Source: Halorubrum rutilum (GTDB lineage Archaea > Halobacteriota > Halobacteria > Halobacteriales > Haloferacaceae). From it: DNA of 64,000 nt. The first letter of the stretch is position 1, and every line of letters starts with the position of its first letter. Where the stretch lies: assembly GCF_024494565.1 (NCBI RefSeq), contig NZ_JANHDN010000008.1:62001-126000 (forward strand), in the 5' to 3' direction. Below are positions 34,217 to 42,579 of the stretch, in pieces. The position numbers and the translations under genes are program-made. The notes under the pieces are model-generated. The model did not search any database and was not told the DNA's origin. It saw nothing but the letters and a program-made list of their open reading frames with translations.

Positions 34217-35029
34217 TCAGACGAACGCGAGCGGCGTCATCAGCGCGGCGCCGGCCGCGATCCCGGCCGCGAGCACGGGCTTCCCGCCGCGGGGGAGGTC
34301 GGCGCCGGCCGCCAGCGCCTCCGGGACGAACTCGGTCGCGACGAGGTAGATCATCGCGCCGGCCGCGAACCCGAAGCCGTACGGGAGGAACTCGCGGGCG
34401 TACCGGACGAACGCGAAGGCGATCACCGCGCCAACCGGCTGCGGGAGGCTGGAGAACACCGCCCACCAGACCATCTTCCACCGGGAGACGCCCATCGTCC
34501 GCAGCGGGATCGAGATGGCCGTTCCCTCGGGGACGTTGTGGATCGAGATCGCGACCGTCATGAACGCGGCGAGCAGCGGGACGGTGAACCCGAACAGCTC
34601 GGTCCCGCCCGCCAGCCCGAGGTCGGCGAAGGAGACGCCGACGGCGACGCCCTCGGGGAAGCTGTGAACGGTCAGCACGCCGAGGATCAGGACGAGCTTC
34701 CTGAAGTCCGCCTCCTCGTACTCCCGCGGGTCGATGTCGGCGTCCAACAGCACGTCGTGCGCGACGACGACGAGGACGACGCCCGCCGCCAGGCCGACCC
34801 CGATCTCGACGGGCGTCCCCTCGGCGAGCCCCTCCCCAACGAGTCCGAACAGCGACGCCGAGAGCATGATCCCGGAGGAGAACCCCCACAGCGCCACGTT
34901 CCCGCGGTCACTGATCGTGTCGAAGAGGAAGAACGGGAGCGCTCCCACGCCGGTCGCGAGCGCCGTGATCAGCCCGGCGACGAAGACGAAGGCGAACGCG
35001 TCGAGGGCGACGGCGTCGAGGCCGAGCAT
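34217..35029 (-). CDS. ZIP-family divalent metal transporter
   Basis: 270 residues with about eight membrane helices. The metal-site motifs HSFPEGVAVG and HNVPEGTAIS place it in the GufA/ZupT-like branch, importing zinc or related metals. A loop with LLDADIDPREYEEAD is cytoplasmic. GTTTATCGC (about 35050-35058, minus strand) sits 26 nt before the ATG, so the mRNA is probably leaderless. The gene is separated from the SipW cluster by 75 nt. Confidence 0.93.
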   Translation of the reverse strand: MLGLDAVALDAFAFVFVAGLITALATGVGALPFFLFDTISDRGNVALWGFSSGIMLSASLFGLVGEGLAEGTPVEIGVGLAAGVVLVVVAHDVLLDADIDPREYEEADFRKLVLILGVLTVHSFPEGVAVGVSFADLGLAGGTELFGFTVPLLAAFMTVAISIHNVPEGTAISIPLRTMGVSRWKMVWWAVFSSLPQPVGAVIAFAFVRYAREFLPYGFGFAAGAMIYLVATEFVPEALAAGADLPRGGKPVLAAGIAAGAALMTPLAFV

Positions 35030-35103
35030 ACATTCGTCGTTCGCGGAGCGCGGCGATAAACACGACGGGCGGAACCACCGATCGGGAACGGGAAGCGGCC
35101 GCC

Positions 35104-35250
35104 CTAACTGAGTCCGCGGACGAGACCGAAGAGGACCCCGAGGAGGAACAGCGCGAAAAGCAGCAGGAGGACCGTGAGCTTCGTCCCGGGAGACAGCGAG
35201 CGGTCGTTGGCCTGCTCCGGAGGGGACGGCGGTCGAATGGACAGCGTCAC
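35104..35250 (-). CDS. 48-residue single-pass membrane protein ending the SipW operon
   Basis: The GTG at 35250 overlaps the stop codon of the preceding gene (GTGA) and opens 48 codons to the TAG at 35104. The N-terminal 22 residues are polar/proline-rich (TLSIRPPSPPEQANDRSLSP). The next 21 are one membrane helix rich in leucine (VLLLLFALFLLGVLFGLV). No family is recognised. Position and overlap support it as a real last gene of the SipW/camelysin operon; it may assist the signal peptidase or anchor a secreted subunit. Confidence 0.7.
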   Translation of the reverse strand: MTLSIRPPSPPEQANDRSLSPGTKLTVLLLLFALFLLGVLFGLVRGLS

Positions 35251-36053
35251 GGGATCGTCACCGCGGCGAGCGAATCCGTCGACTCGCCCGGCTGGGCAGC
35301 GGGGGCGTCCGACCGATCGTCGTCGTCGGGCCCGTCAGAGGAGGGGTCGTCCTCGACGTCACCGCCGTCGGCGGGAGCGGTGTCGCCGACCGCACTGTCG
35401 TCGCCGTCGGCGTCATCGCCGTCAGGGGAATCGTCGTCGGGAGCGTCCGACGGCGAGGGCGCGGGTTCCGGGGTCGGCGCCGACTCCGGCTCCGAATCGG
35501 GGTCGGTCGGTTCCGGACTGGAGTCGGTCGGCTCCGAATCGGTATCGGTGGATTCGCCGTCCGATGATTCCGAGTCCGACGATCCCGCGTCTGCCGGGTC
35601 CAAACCTGTCGGTTCCGGCTCGGAGTCGGGCGATCCGGAGTCGTTCCCGTCGGCGTTTTTGCCGGGCGAGTCGGACTCGGGGTCTGCCGAGTCGGGGTCG
35701 TCGCCGGGGGACTTCGATTCGGTACCGACGGCCGTCTCGTCGCCGACCGGGTCCGAGCCGTTCGGGCCCGGATCCGACCCGTTCGCCGACGGGTCGGCGG
35801 TGGGCGATTGCACCGCGTCCGGACCGAATCCGTCGGTTTCCGGCGGGATCCCGGTGAGACCGATCTCTCCGAGTTCCCCGGTCGTCGAGTTCTCCGGTTC
35901 GAACTCCTGCGCCTCAAACTCCTGCGCCTCGAACGTCACCGTCACGTCGGCCTCGGACGAGAGCACCGCGAGGGTGTACCCGCCGCCGAACGCGACGCTC
36001 CACACCAGCAGCGCGGCGACGAGCGCGACGGCGACGCCGCGGGGGGCCGCCAT
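35247..36053 (-). CDS. Secreted or anchored acidic low-complexity protein
   Basis: 268 residues from the ATG at 36053, which shares one base with the signal peptidase stop codon. The N-terminus MAAPRGVAVALVAALLVWSV is one hydrophobic helix. Residues about 30-55 contain a twofold EFEAQ repeat. From about residue 75 onward the sequence is Asp/Ser/Pro/Glu-rich, resembling a cell-wall-spanning stalk and probably disordered. No catalytic domain is visible. It lies inside the SipW operon, so it may be an exported structural or anchoring component. Confidence 0.7.
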   Translation of the reverse strand: MAAPRGVAVALVAALLVWSVAFGGGYTLAVLSSEADVTVTFEAQEFEAQEFEPENSTTGELGEIGLTGIPPETDGFGPDAVQSPTADPSANGSDPGPNGSDPVGDETAVGTESKSPGDDPDSADPESDSPGKNADGNDSGSPDSEPEPTGLDPADAGSSDSESSDGESTDTDSEPTDSSPEPTDPDSEPESAPTPEPAPSPSDAPDDDSPDGDDADGDDSAVGDTAPADGGDVEDDPSSDGPDDDDRSDAPAAQPGESTDSLAAVTIP

Positions 36054-37078
36054 CACTCCGCCTCCCCGGCGCCGTCGGTCTGCGCCGGGCCGACCGCCGA
36101 GCCGTTCGGCGCCGGCGAGGGCGACCCCTCCGCGGGATCGTCGGCCGCCACCGTCTCGCCGTCGGGTGACGCGGGGGCCGTCGGCGGTTCCGCGGTCGCG
36201 CGGTCGAGCACGCCGCTCGCCGGGACCCAGGTCGCGAGTCCGCCGAGCAGGACCGTCGTCGCGGCGACCGCGACGGCGATCGTCGCGGCCGTCCGGAGCT
36301 CGATCGCGACGTAGATCGCGTAGGGCGCGAAGACGGCGAGCACCCCGACGGCGCCGCCGACCGCGTCGACCGACACGCCGCCGGCGTCGGTCGCCGACGT
36401 CGCCTCGGCCTGTGCCGGCGGTTCGGTCGCTGTCTCGGGGGGGATCGCCGGCTCCCACTCGGCGGTCGGCGTCGCATCGGCGGACGAGTCCAAGTCGACG
36501 GACGCGTCCGTCTCCGCGACCGAATCCGCGTCGGCGACGGTCGCCGCGTCCGGGGCGCCGCCGTTTCGCGAGCGGGCGACCGACAGCAGCTCGGACGCCG
36601 CGAGCAGCCCGAACGGGAGCACGACGAGGGCGACGAACCCCGCCGGCGTGCCGGCGAACTGGATCACGTACCCGATGTACGGGATCGTGAGGACCACGAC
36701 GCCGACGAGGTTCGACCCGGGAACGAGCCCGGGGTCGGGCCCCTCGTTGGCGTCGCCCATCGTCTCGAAGGCGAGGGCGCCGCCCTCGTCGACGACGTCG
36801 ATCACGCGGTGCGTCACGGGCACCTCGCTCGTGCCGCGCACGAACGTGATCACGTCGCCGGCGGCGACCGCGGCCGGGTCGCGCTCGGCGACGATGACCA
36901 CGTCGCCCGGCGCGATGGCGGGCGTCATGCTCGCGGTGAGCACGACGAAGCTCTCGTCGGCGCCGACGGCCTCGGGGGCCGCGAACACCGCGAACGGGGC
37001 CACGAGGGCGATCAGCAGGACGATCCCGAGTACGTTCGCCGCGCGTTTCGCCCGTGGTGATGTGAGTATGGTTGTCAT
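36053..37078 (-). CDS. SipW-type signal peptidase I (S26B) with extended C-terminus
   Basis: The ATG at 37078 shares one base with the upstream stop codon (TGATG). 341 residues. Residues 10-35 form a membrane anchor. The catalytic serine is in VVLTASMTPAI, the conserved histidine in VTHRVID, and the aspartate in GDANEGPDPG, the Ser-His-Asp arrangement of archaeal and SipW enzymes. A second membrane helix follows (GFVALVVLPFGLLAA), then an acidic linker, two more hydrophobic segments near 240-285, and a Pro/Ala-rich tail. It lies among genes with SipW-type leader sequences, so it is probably their dedicated processing enzyme. Confidence 0.9.
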   Translation of the reverse strand: MTTILTSPRAKRAANVLGIVLLIALVAPFAVFAAPEAVGADESFVVLTASMTPAIAPGDVVIVAERDPAAVAAGDVITFVRGTSEVPVTHRVIDVVDEGGALAFETMGDANEGPDPGLVPGSNLVGVVVLTIPYIGYVIQFAGTPAGFVALVVLPFGLLAASELLSVARSRNGGAPDAATVADADSVAETDASVDLDSSADATPTAEWEPAIPPETATEPPAQAEATSATDAGGVSVDAVGGAVGVLAVFAPYAIYVAIELRTAATIAVAVAATTVLLGGLATWVPASGVLDRATAEPPTAPASPDGETVAADDPAEGSPSPAPNGSAVGPAQTDGAGEAE

Positions 37079-38523
37079 CAGTTCGCCTCCGAGCCGCACA
37101 GCGGCTCGCCGTCCGTCGTCGTTCCGGCGACGATCTCGAAGTCGCCGTACGCGTCGCCGACCGCGAGCGGCTGCGAGCAGCTCACGTGGATCGCGACGGT
37201 CTCGCCGCCGACGCCGATCTCGACCTCCGGGCCGAGCCTGTCGGCCCCCCGACCGGGGCGGTCGACGTCCTTCCCGTCGAGGGTGAAGACGTCCCCCTGT
37301 GAGACGGTCCCGGCGAACAGCTCGCCGCTCGTGTTCCCCTTCGTCGAGACGACCGAGACGGTCGCGTCGTCGGCGCCGAGGTAGCGGACGTCGAGGGTCG
37401 CGAGGGAGACGCCGGTCCCCTGGTCACAGACGGCGCACTCGGGGCCGGGCTCGGGCTCGTCGTCCGGCGTGTCGCCGCCGTCACCGCCGGTGCCGGTCCC
37501 GCAGACCTTCTCGTCGTCTGTCGTCGTCACCTCGACGACCTCGAAGTCGCCGTAGACGTCGCCGGGACCGAGAGGCACCGAACAGCTGGTGTGGATATTG
37601 GTCTCGGTACGCTCGTTCCGCGACGCGCCGCCGCCGGAGTCGAGGTAGATGTTCGGCCCGATCCAGCCTGGCGTGTTCGTCCTGGAATCCGCACCGTCGA
37701 GGGCGAACTCCTCGTTCGGCCGGACCGTGGCGTCGAATATCGTCGTCGGGGGGTTGTTGCCGTTCCCCCGTCCGTTCCCGCCTCCGCCGCCGCCGGCGGC
37801 CCGGACGACGAGCGGGTCGATGGTCTCGTCGCCGAGGTATTTGAGCCTGAGCCCGCCGATTTTGACCTCGTTTTCGTCCGCGCAGGGGACACACCGATTC
37901 TCGTCGCAGACGCGGGCGGCGAAGGGGTTCGCCGCCTCCGCGTCCGCTTCGGTGGTGTGGCGGCACTGCTCGGCGTACAGCCGGAACGTCAGATCGGCGG
38001 TCTGGCCGCCGACGTCCGTCGCGCCGGCCGGGAGCCGCCAGTAGACCGCCACGCGGATCGCGTCCTCGGGGTCGAGACAGCCGTCGTCGATCCGCTCGCC
38101 GTCGAACAGGTCGTCCCGAACGGCGGCGAGAGGTCTGTACCTCCCGGTCACCGACGTTCCGTCGACGCGAACGTCGACTTCGAGCTCGCGCGCGAGACCG
38201 TTGTTCGCCACGCACTCCGTCGCGAGCCAGACCCGAACCGGGTTCGTCCGAGCGCCGATTTCGAACGTCTCGTCGCCCGAGTCGCCGCGGTCGATGTCCG
38301 ACACGTCGACGGCGACGGTGCCGTTCGTGAGCTCGCCGTTCACCAGGAGCTCGACCGTGCCGGCGCCGAGGCCGTTGTTCGGGAAGGTCTCGCGGTCTGA
38401 GAGATACGCTCCGGTACCGAGGCCGCTCGCCATCCCGACCGCGCCGACGCCGCCGATACCGGCGAGCAGGCGGCGGCGGCTCAGGCCGCTCGGACGCCCC
38501 GCTCCGTCGTCTCCGTGAGTCAT
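37078..38523 (-). CDS. Tat-exported camelysin/SipW-type protein with duplicated domain
   Basis: 481 residues. The N-terminus SRRRLLAGIGGVGAVGMASG is a twin-arginine signal, followed by GAYLSDRETFPNNGLGAGTV, the SipW-dependent/TasA-like leader. Residues about 60-200 form a beta-rich domain. A domain then occurs twice: about 215-345 (VKIGGLRLKYLGDETIDPLV to CSVPLGPGDVYGDFEVVEVT) and about 370-481 (VSLATLDVRYLGADDATVSV to CSQPLAVGDAYGDFEIVAGT). Each repeat has paired cysteines and a DGK/DGA turn. It is probably an extracellular fibre or surface protein. It overlaps both neighbouring genes. Confidence 0.82.
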   Translation of the reverse strand: MTHGDDGAGRPSGLSRRRLLAGIGGVGAVGMASGLGTGAYLSDRETFPNNGLGAGTVELLVNGELTNGTVAVDVSDIDRGDSGDETFEIGARTNPVRVWLATECVANNGLARELEVDVRVDGTSVTGRYRPLAAVRDDLFDGERIDDGCLDPEDAIRVAVYWRLPAGATDVGGQTADLTFRLYAEQCRHTTEADAEAANPFAARVCDENRCVPCADENEVKIGGLRLKYLGDETIDPLVVRAAGGGGGGNGRGNGNNPPTTIFDATVRPNEEFALDGADSRTNTPGWIGPNIYLDSGGGASRNERTETNIHTSCSVPLGPGDVYGDFEVVEVTTTDDEKVCGTGTGGDGGDTPDDEPEPGPECAVCDQGTGVSLATLDVRYLGADDATVSVVSTKGNTSGELFAGTVSQGDVFTLDGKDVDRPGRGADRLGPEVEIGVGGETVAIHVSCSQPLAVGDAYGDFEIVAGTTTDGEPLCGSEAN

Positions 38524-39269
38524 GCGGACCCCCCGGCGTTCATTTCGAACGGATTCCCCTCAGAACCGCACTCGTCCGCGATGAACTCCACGAGAAAGTC
38601 CACCGTGCCGCCCTGGCCGGCGTTGCCGCCCTCGGCGGTAAACTCCCACTCGAAGGTCAGACAGCGTTGCTCGCCGGGGCCGAGGCATCCGTCGCCGAGG
38701 AGCCCCGGTCGTAGCTCGACGCCGTCGGCGAGGGCGGACCCGTCGATGTCCGCGAGCGTCCCGTCGGCGATCGTCGGTCCGACGCCCGCGAACTCGCCCT
38801 CGGCGCCGCCGCAGCTACCGATCCCGAAGATCCCCGTGTCTTGCCGGACCGTGAGTGAGATGCGCTCCGCGAGCGCAACGCTCGCGGGGTCAGAAGTACT
38901 GAGATCGGGCTTGATCCGCAACCACACGCGGGCGGTGTCATCTGGATCTTCGAGCCGGAGGCCGACGCTCGCGGTCCCGTAATCGTGCGGCAGCGCGTTG
39001 GCGACATCAATGAGCCGGATTCCGGCAATTTCGACATCGTCCACCGCACCGACCGGGGTCGAGTCGACTGCGGTCCCGTTCTCCGTGCGCCGCCAGCCGA
39101 CAAGCAGATTCAGCGGCGTGTCCGTCTGGGCGTACGTGTACGCCGAATACTCGTCCCAGTTGCCAGTCCCCGTCCGCCGTCCGGAGGCGGCCCCGAGGGC
39201 GGCGAAGCCGACGGCTCCGGCGCCCGCGAGTGCCTCCCGCCGCGTAAGTCCTGATTCCTTCTGTGTCAT
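38520..39269 (-). CDS. Tat-exported surface-type protein, first gene of the SipW operon
   Basis: 249 residues from the ATG at 39269. LTRREALAGAGAVGFAALGA is a twin-arginine signal. The mature part is beta-rich with acidic loops and a few cysteines (SCGG, GDGCLGPGEQRC), resembling the haloarchaeal DUF1102-like or camelysin-related secreted proteins, but I cannot name the family with confidence. Its stop codon overlaps the next start by four bases (ATGA). A strong TATA box at 39332-39340 lies about 67 nt upstream, giving a leader of about 40 nt. Confidence 0.75.
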   Translation of the reverse strand: MTQKESGLTRREALAGAGAVGFAALGAASGRRTGTGNWDEYSAYTYAQTDTPLNLLVGWRRTENGTAVDSTPVGAVDDVEIAGIRLIDVANALPHDYGTASVGLRLEDPDDTARVWLRIKPDLSTSDPASVALAERISLTVRQDTGIFGIGSCGGAEGEFAGVGPTIADGTLADIDGSALADGVELRPGLLGDGCLGPGEQRCLTFEWEFTAEGGNAGQGGTVDFLVEFIADECGSEGNPFEMNAGGSA

Positions 39270-39331
39270 TGTCTGTCGTCGCGGCTCCGAACGGCCGTGT
39301 CGTCGATGACTGTCTAACGCTGCTCCCCGAC

Positions 39332-39340
39332 CTATATATG
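39332..39340 (-). promoter_or_regulatory. TATA box of the SipW operon
   Basis: CATATATAG on the minus strand. The predicted transcription start is near 39309, 40 nt before the ATG at 39269. Confidence 0.6.
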
Positions 39341-39388
39341 CGCTCCCTACCGGCAGTAACAATCGCCGTCGCCATCCGGTATGTGTCC

Positions 39389-39420
39389 CGTACCGAGCGG
39401 TACGACACCCCTCCGGTACG
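39389..39420. promoter_or_regulatory. GGTACG palindrome and repeat upstream of the SipW operon
   Basis: CGTACCG (39389-39395) and CGGTACG (39398-39404) form a 7-bp inverted repeat with a 2-nt spacer, and CCGGTACG recurs at 39413-39420. The cluster lies about 50-85 nt upstream of the operon TATA box, where an activator could bind. Function is inferred. Confidence 0.4.
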
Positions 39421-39460
39421 ACATCCCCCTCGGGGTGAAGGCCCGCCCTACCGACCGGGA

Positions 39461-39481
39461 GAGACCCCCTTTCGGGGTCTC
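39461..39481. terminator. 8-bp perfect hairpin downstream of the 276-aa camelysin gene
   Basis: GAGACCCC (39461-39468) pairs with GGGGTCTC (39474-39481) across a 5-nt loop, about 50 nt beyond the stop codon of the minus-strand gene. There is no strong T-run after it, so terminator is one reading; mRNA 3'-end stabilisation is another. Confidence 0.35.
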
Positions 39482-39528
39482 ATGATCTTATGACTGCCGG
39501 TCGTCGACCTCCGCCTCACATCACCGCC

Positions 39529-40359
39529 TCACTGAGCCGTGCTGTTGCCCTCGGGGACGGTCAGGAAGGGGCTGTCCGGTGACTCGTTGTGTCGCTCCTG
39601 TTCCGCGTGGAACGAGAAGTCGAACGTCACGGCGTCGGTCTGGATCTCGTTTTCGACCGACGTCGGAACGTTCCAGTCGATACAGAGGCACGGCCCGGCC
39701 TGTTCGCCGAACTCGGAGCTGGCTGGGTACGCCCCCGAGTCCGTCCCGGCGTCCAGCAGGAAGCCGGACTCCAGCTCGGCTGCGAGGTCGCCGAGGGTGT
39801 AGTCCTCGGGGTTGTTGAGCGTCCGAATCGTCTCGAAGGACTCTGTTTCGTCATCGAACTCGCAGTAAGACACGGTGACAAGGATCGCCTCACTGAGGTC
39901 GCCCTCGCCCGCGCCGTCGTTCGGCGAGCCGACGGTTCCCGCGTCCGCGGGATCCGTGTCGTCGACTTCCGCTTCGGGTTCTGTCAGCCCGTTCTCGTAG
40001 TCGGTGAGGCCGTTCTCGGTGCCAACCCACAGCCACGCCGGGTTGTCGACGATCTGCGGACAGAACACCAGCCGCCCGGAGTCGCCGGGCTTGACATCGT
40101 CGATGACGTACTCGTACCCGGTGGGGTTCCCGTTGATCGTCCCGGAATCGCCGCCGGACCCCGCGCTGCCCTGCTCGTAGCTCGTCTGGTATTCGACCGC
40201 GAGGTCAAGTTGCCCGGCGGTGAGTGTGTTGTTCTCGAACGTTTCGCTGTCGTTGAAGTACGCCGTGGTGCCCAAGCCCGCGCCCGCCGAGGCCACGCCG
40301 ACTGCGCCGAGTCCGACCAGCATCTTACGCCGCGATAGTCCGATTGTGTCGTCGTTCAT
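39529..40359 (-). CDS. Camelysin/TasA-like SipW-dependent surface protein
   Basis: 276 residues. IGLSRRKMLVGLGAVGVASA is a twin-arginine signal; AYFNDSETFENNTLTAGQLD is the classic SipW-type leader and first strand of camelysin/TasA folds. The remainder is a beta-rich acidic domain with two cysteine pairs (CEFDD, CLCIDW). The ends closely match those of the next upstream gene (40488-42137), so the two are paralogues. TasA-type proteins form extracellular fibres by donor-strand exchange; that role here is inferred. Confidence 0.85.
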   Translation of the reverse strand: MNDDTIGLSRRKMLVGLGAVGVASAGAGLGTTAYFNDSETFENNTLTAGQLDLAVEYQTSYEQGSAGSGGDSGTINGNPTGYEYVIDDVKPGDSGRLVFCPQIVDNPAWLWVGTENGLTDYENGLTEPEAEVDDTDPADAGTVGSPNDGAGEGDLSEAILVTVSYCEFDDETESFETIRTLNNPEDYTLGDLAAELESGFLLDAGTDSGAYPASSEFGEQAGPCLCIDWNVPTSVENEIQTDAVTFDFSFHAEQERHNESPDSPFLTVPEGNSTAQ

Positions 40360-40487
40360 GGTTGTGTATCCCTTATTGGGAACTCCCGGCGGGGGTCGCG
40401 AACCGCCCTGTTGGCCGCCCGAGGGCGCCGAAACGGGATGGACGAGCGAACGGCTCGTCTGGGTCGTTCAGTGGGCTATTCGAGCAC

Positions 40488-42137
40488 CTACTCGGCGACC
40501 TCACAGACGCCGAACGGGTTCTCGTTGTGGCGGGCCTGCTCGGCGCCGAATCCGATATCGAACACGATCGAGTCGGTCTGGATCTCGTTGCCCACCTCCT
40601 CGGGGTCGATCGACCACTTGAAGCCGAAGTAGTACGTGGAGCACGCGCTGAACGGCGTCGCGTTCACGTCGGGACAGCTGACCGTCGGTCGGGTCTTGTC
40701 CGTGTCGTTCCCTCCCTGTCCCGCGGCGTCTGGCTCGTTGAGCGTCAGGAGCGGCTCGGCGTCGAGCAGCAGTCCGTCGCCCCCGAGGAACTCGCTGAGC
40801 TTCCCCTCGAACAGGCAGACCTCGCCCGCCTTGTGGAGAGCAATATGCTGGAACGTGCCGGCCACGTTGTTCGGTACCGTGCCGAAGCTGAGCTTCTCGC
40901 GCGGGCCCGCGGTGCCGTTCGCGTCGGAGGCCATCTCGCGGAGCAGCTCCCGCGCTTCGAGGATCGTGTCCTCGCTCGTGGCGTCGCCCGGAATCGGAAC
41001 GAGGTCGTACTGGACGGTGTACACCGTCACGCCATCGTCTTTCGCCGCTTGTGCCTCGTCTTCGGCTGCTTGGACAGGGTCAGACCCTCCGCTCGTCGCA
41101 ACGCCGTCACCGAGGATCACCATACACTTGCCCTCGGCGTCGCCGCCGTCGAGAACGTCGCGAGCCTCGCTAATGCCGTCGGCCATGTTCGTCCCCTCCC
41201 GATTCGAGGAGTCCTCGTCGAAATTCGGGCTGTCCGGGAGTCCTTCGAGGTAGTCCCGAGCCCCGTCGTAGTCAGTCCCGAGCGGGACATCGACCCGGCC
41301 GTTGTTGCCGAACGTGACTACGGAGATGTTGATCGGTTCCGGCGCGTTCTCGCTGGCCGCTTCCAGTTGGTCCACGAGACTGACGGCCCCGTCGACCGCG
41401 TCCTGGAGCTTCTGCGGGTCGTACTGATCCGTCGAGCCCTGGAGCGACGGGTCGGTCTCAACCATCGAGTACGAGCGGTCGAAGACGATGACTGTGTCGT
41501 GGTCGCCCATCAGCCCCTCGAAGGCGTTGTCGCCGTCGTCGTACCAGAACTTCACGTCAATGGAGTCGGCGAGCTCGCCCTGGTCTTCCCCCGCGGTACC
41601 GTCGATCTCCATCTCGGGCTCAGTCCGGCCGTTCTCCTTGTTCTCGATCAGATCGCCGCCGACCCGCAGGTAACCGGGGTTGTCAAACAGGTGCGCGCTG
41701 AACGTCACTTCGCCGTGGTCGCCGGGCTTGACGTCGTCGAGCTCGATCAGCGGGCCCGCGAAGTCGTCCGGCAGGTCCGCGAAGTACTCGCCCTTGTACT
41801 CGTCCGTGGCCGCGCGGATGTCGTACTCGTCGTTGTCGATGACCCAGTCCGAGAGGTACTCGCCGAAGTCCGGGATTATATCTTGGTCGTTGTCACCGTT
41901 CGAGTCCGGGTACGCGCTGATCTGTTCGAGGCCGTTCGGGCCCGTGTATGTCTGTTGCCAGTCGAGCAGGAGGTCGAACTGCCCGGCGGTGAGCGTGTTG
42001 TCCTCAAACGTTTCGCTGTCGTTGAAGTACGCCGTGGTACCGAGTCCCGCGCCCGCGGACGCGACGCCGACCGCGCCGAGGCCGGCGAGGACCTTGCGCC
42101 GCGAGAGTCCGATTGTGTCGTCTGTGTCTTGGCTCAT
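40488..42137 (-). CDS. Camelysin/TasA-like protein with inserted von Willebrand factor A domain
   Basis: 549 residues. It begins with the same Tat/SipW leader as its paralogue (LSRRKVLAGLGAVG, AYFNDSETFEDNTLTAGQ) and ends with the same NEIQTDSIVFDIGFGAEQARHN. Between these, residues about 212-425 form a vWA domain with a complete MIDAS: D220-R-S222-Y-S224, T316 in REGTNMADG, and D344 in ILGDGVATSG. vWA domains bind ligands through a metal ion. A tip adhesin on a fibre is a reasonable inference. A GGAGAG motif lies just before the ATG. It lies 129 nt upstream of its paralogue on the same strand. Confidence 0.87.
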   Translation of the reverse strand: MSQDTDDTIGLSRRKVLAGLGAVGVASAGAGLGTTAYFNDSETFEDNTLTAGQFDLLLDWQQTYTGPNGLEQISAYPDSNGDNDQDIIPDFGEYLSDWVIDNDEYDIRAATDEYKGEYFADLPDDFAGPLIELDDVKPGDHGEVTFSAHLFDNPGYLRVGGDLIENKENGRTEPEMEIDGTAGEDQGELADSIDVKFWYDDGDNAFEGLMGDHDTVIVFDRSYSMVETDPSLQGSTDQYDPQKLQDAVDGAVSLVDQLEAASENAPEPINISVVTFGNNGRVDVPLGTDYDGARDYLEGLPDSPNFDEDSSNREGTNMADGISEARDVLDGGDAEGKCMVILGDGVATSGGSDPVQAAEDEAQAAKDDGVTVYTVQYDLVPIPGDATSEDTILEARELLREMASDANGTAGPREKLSFGTVPNNVAGTFQHIALHKAGEVCLFEGKLSEFLGGDGLLLDAEPLLTLNEPDAAGQGGNDTDKTRPTVSCPDVNATPFSACSTYYFGFKWSIDPEEVGNEIQTDSIVFDIGFGAEQARHNENPFGVCEVAE

Positions 42138-42579
42138 GCTTTCTCTCCCGACCCGCCCCCGTCCGCTGCGGTCAGCCGAATCGGTTACTCCCCTCTCCGT
42201 GAGGTACCCACCTAGTTACGCGCAGCCACGTCACCGTCGAACGAGGGGTTCGATTCGGTGGAACGATCGGTTCACGCGGTCAAACGCCGCGTTCGACCGG
42301 CGGTCCGGGGCCCCTACTTCGGGCAAAAACGGCGGCAAGAACGCCGTACTTCGGTCGAAGTGACCGGTATGGTTCCCGTGTCGCCTCCGGGACGGCGACG
42401 GTCGCGGGCGAGGCGGGACCGAGCCGCTCGTCCCGGTGCGGGCTATCGGTTTCCCGACCTCGAATCCGGGGCGGCGAGCTCGTCGAACGCGAGGGTAGCC
42501 GGCGCATACATATGCCCCGAGCGGAAGATGTAGCGTCAACGACCGGTCTCCGTGCCGTGCGGAGTTCGGATCCGCGATC
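42138..42579. other. Intergenic region between divergent vWA gene and wHTH gene
   Basis: 442 bp without a supported gene. It contains the leader of the vWA gene on the minus strand, a small palindrome (ACTTCG GT CGAAGT, 42348-42361), and a CATACATATG element (42505-42514) that is the best TATA box for the plus-strand gene at 42580, predicting a leader of about 43 nt. Confidence 0.5.
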
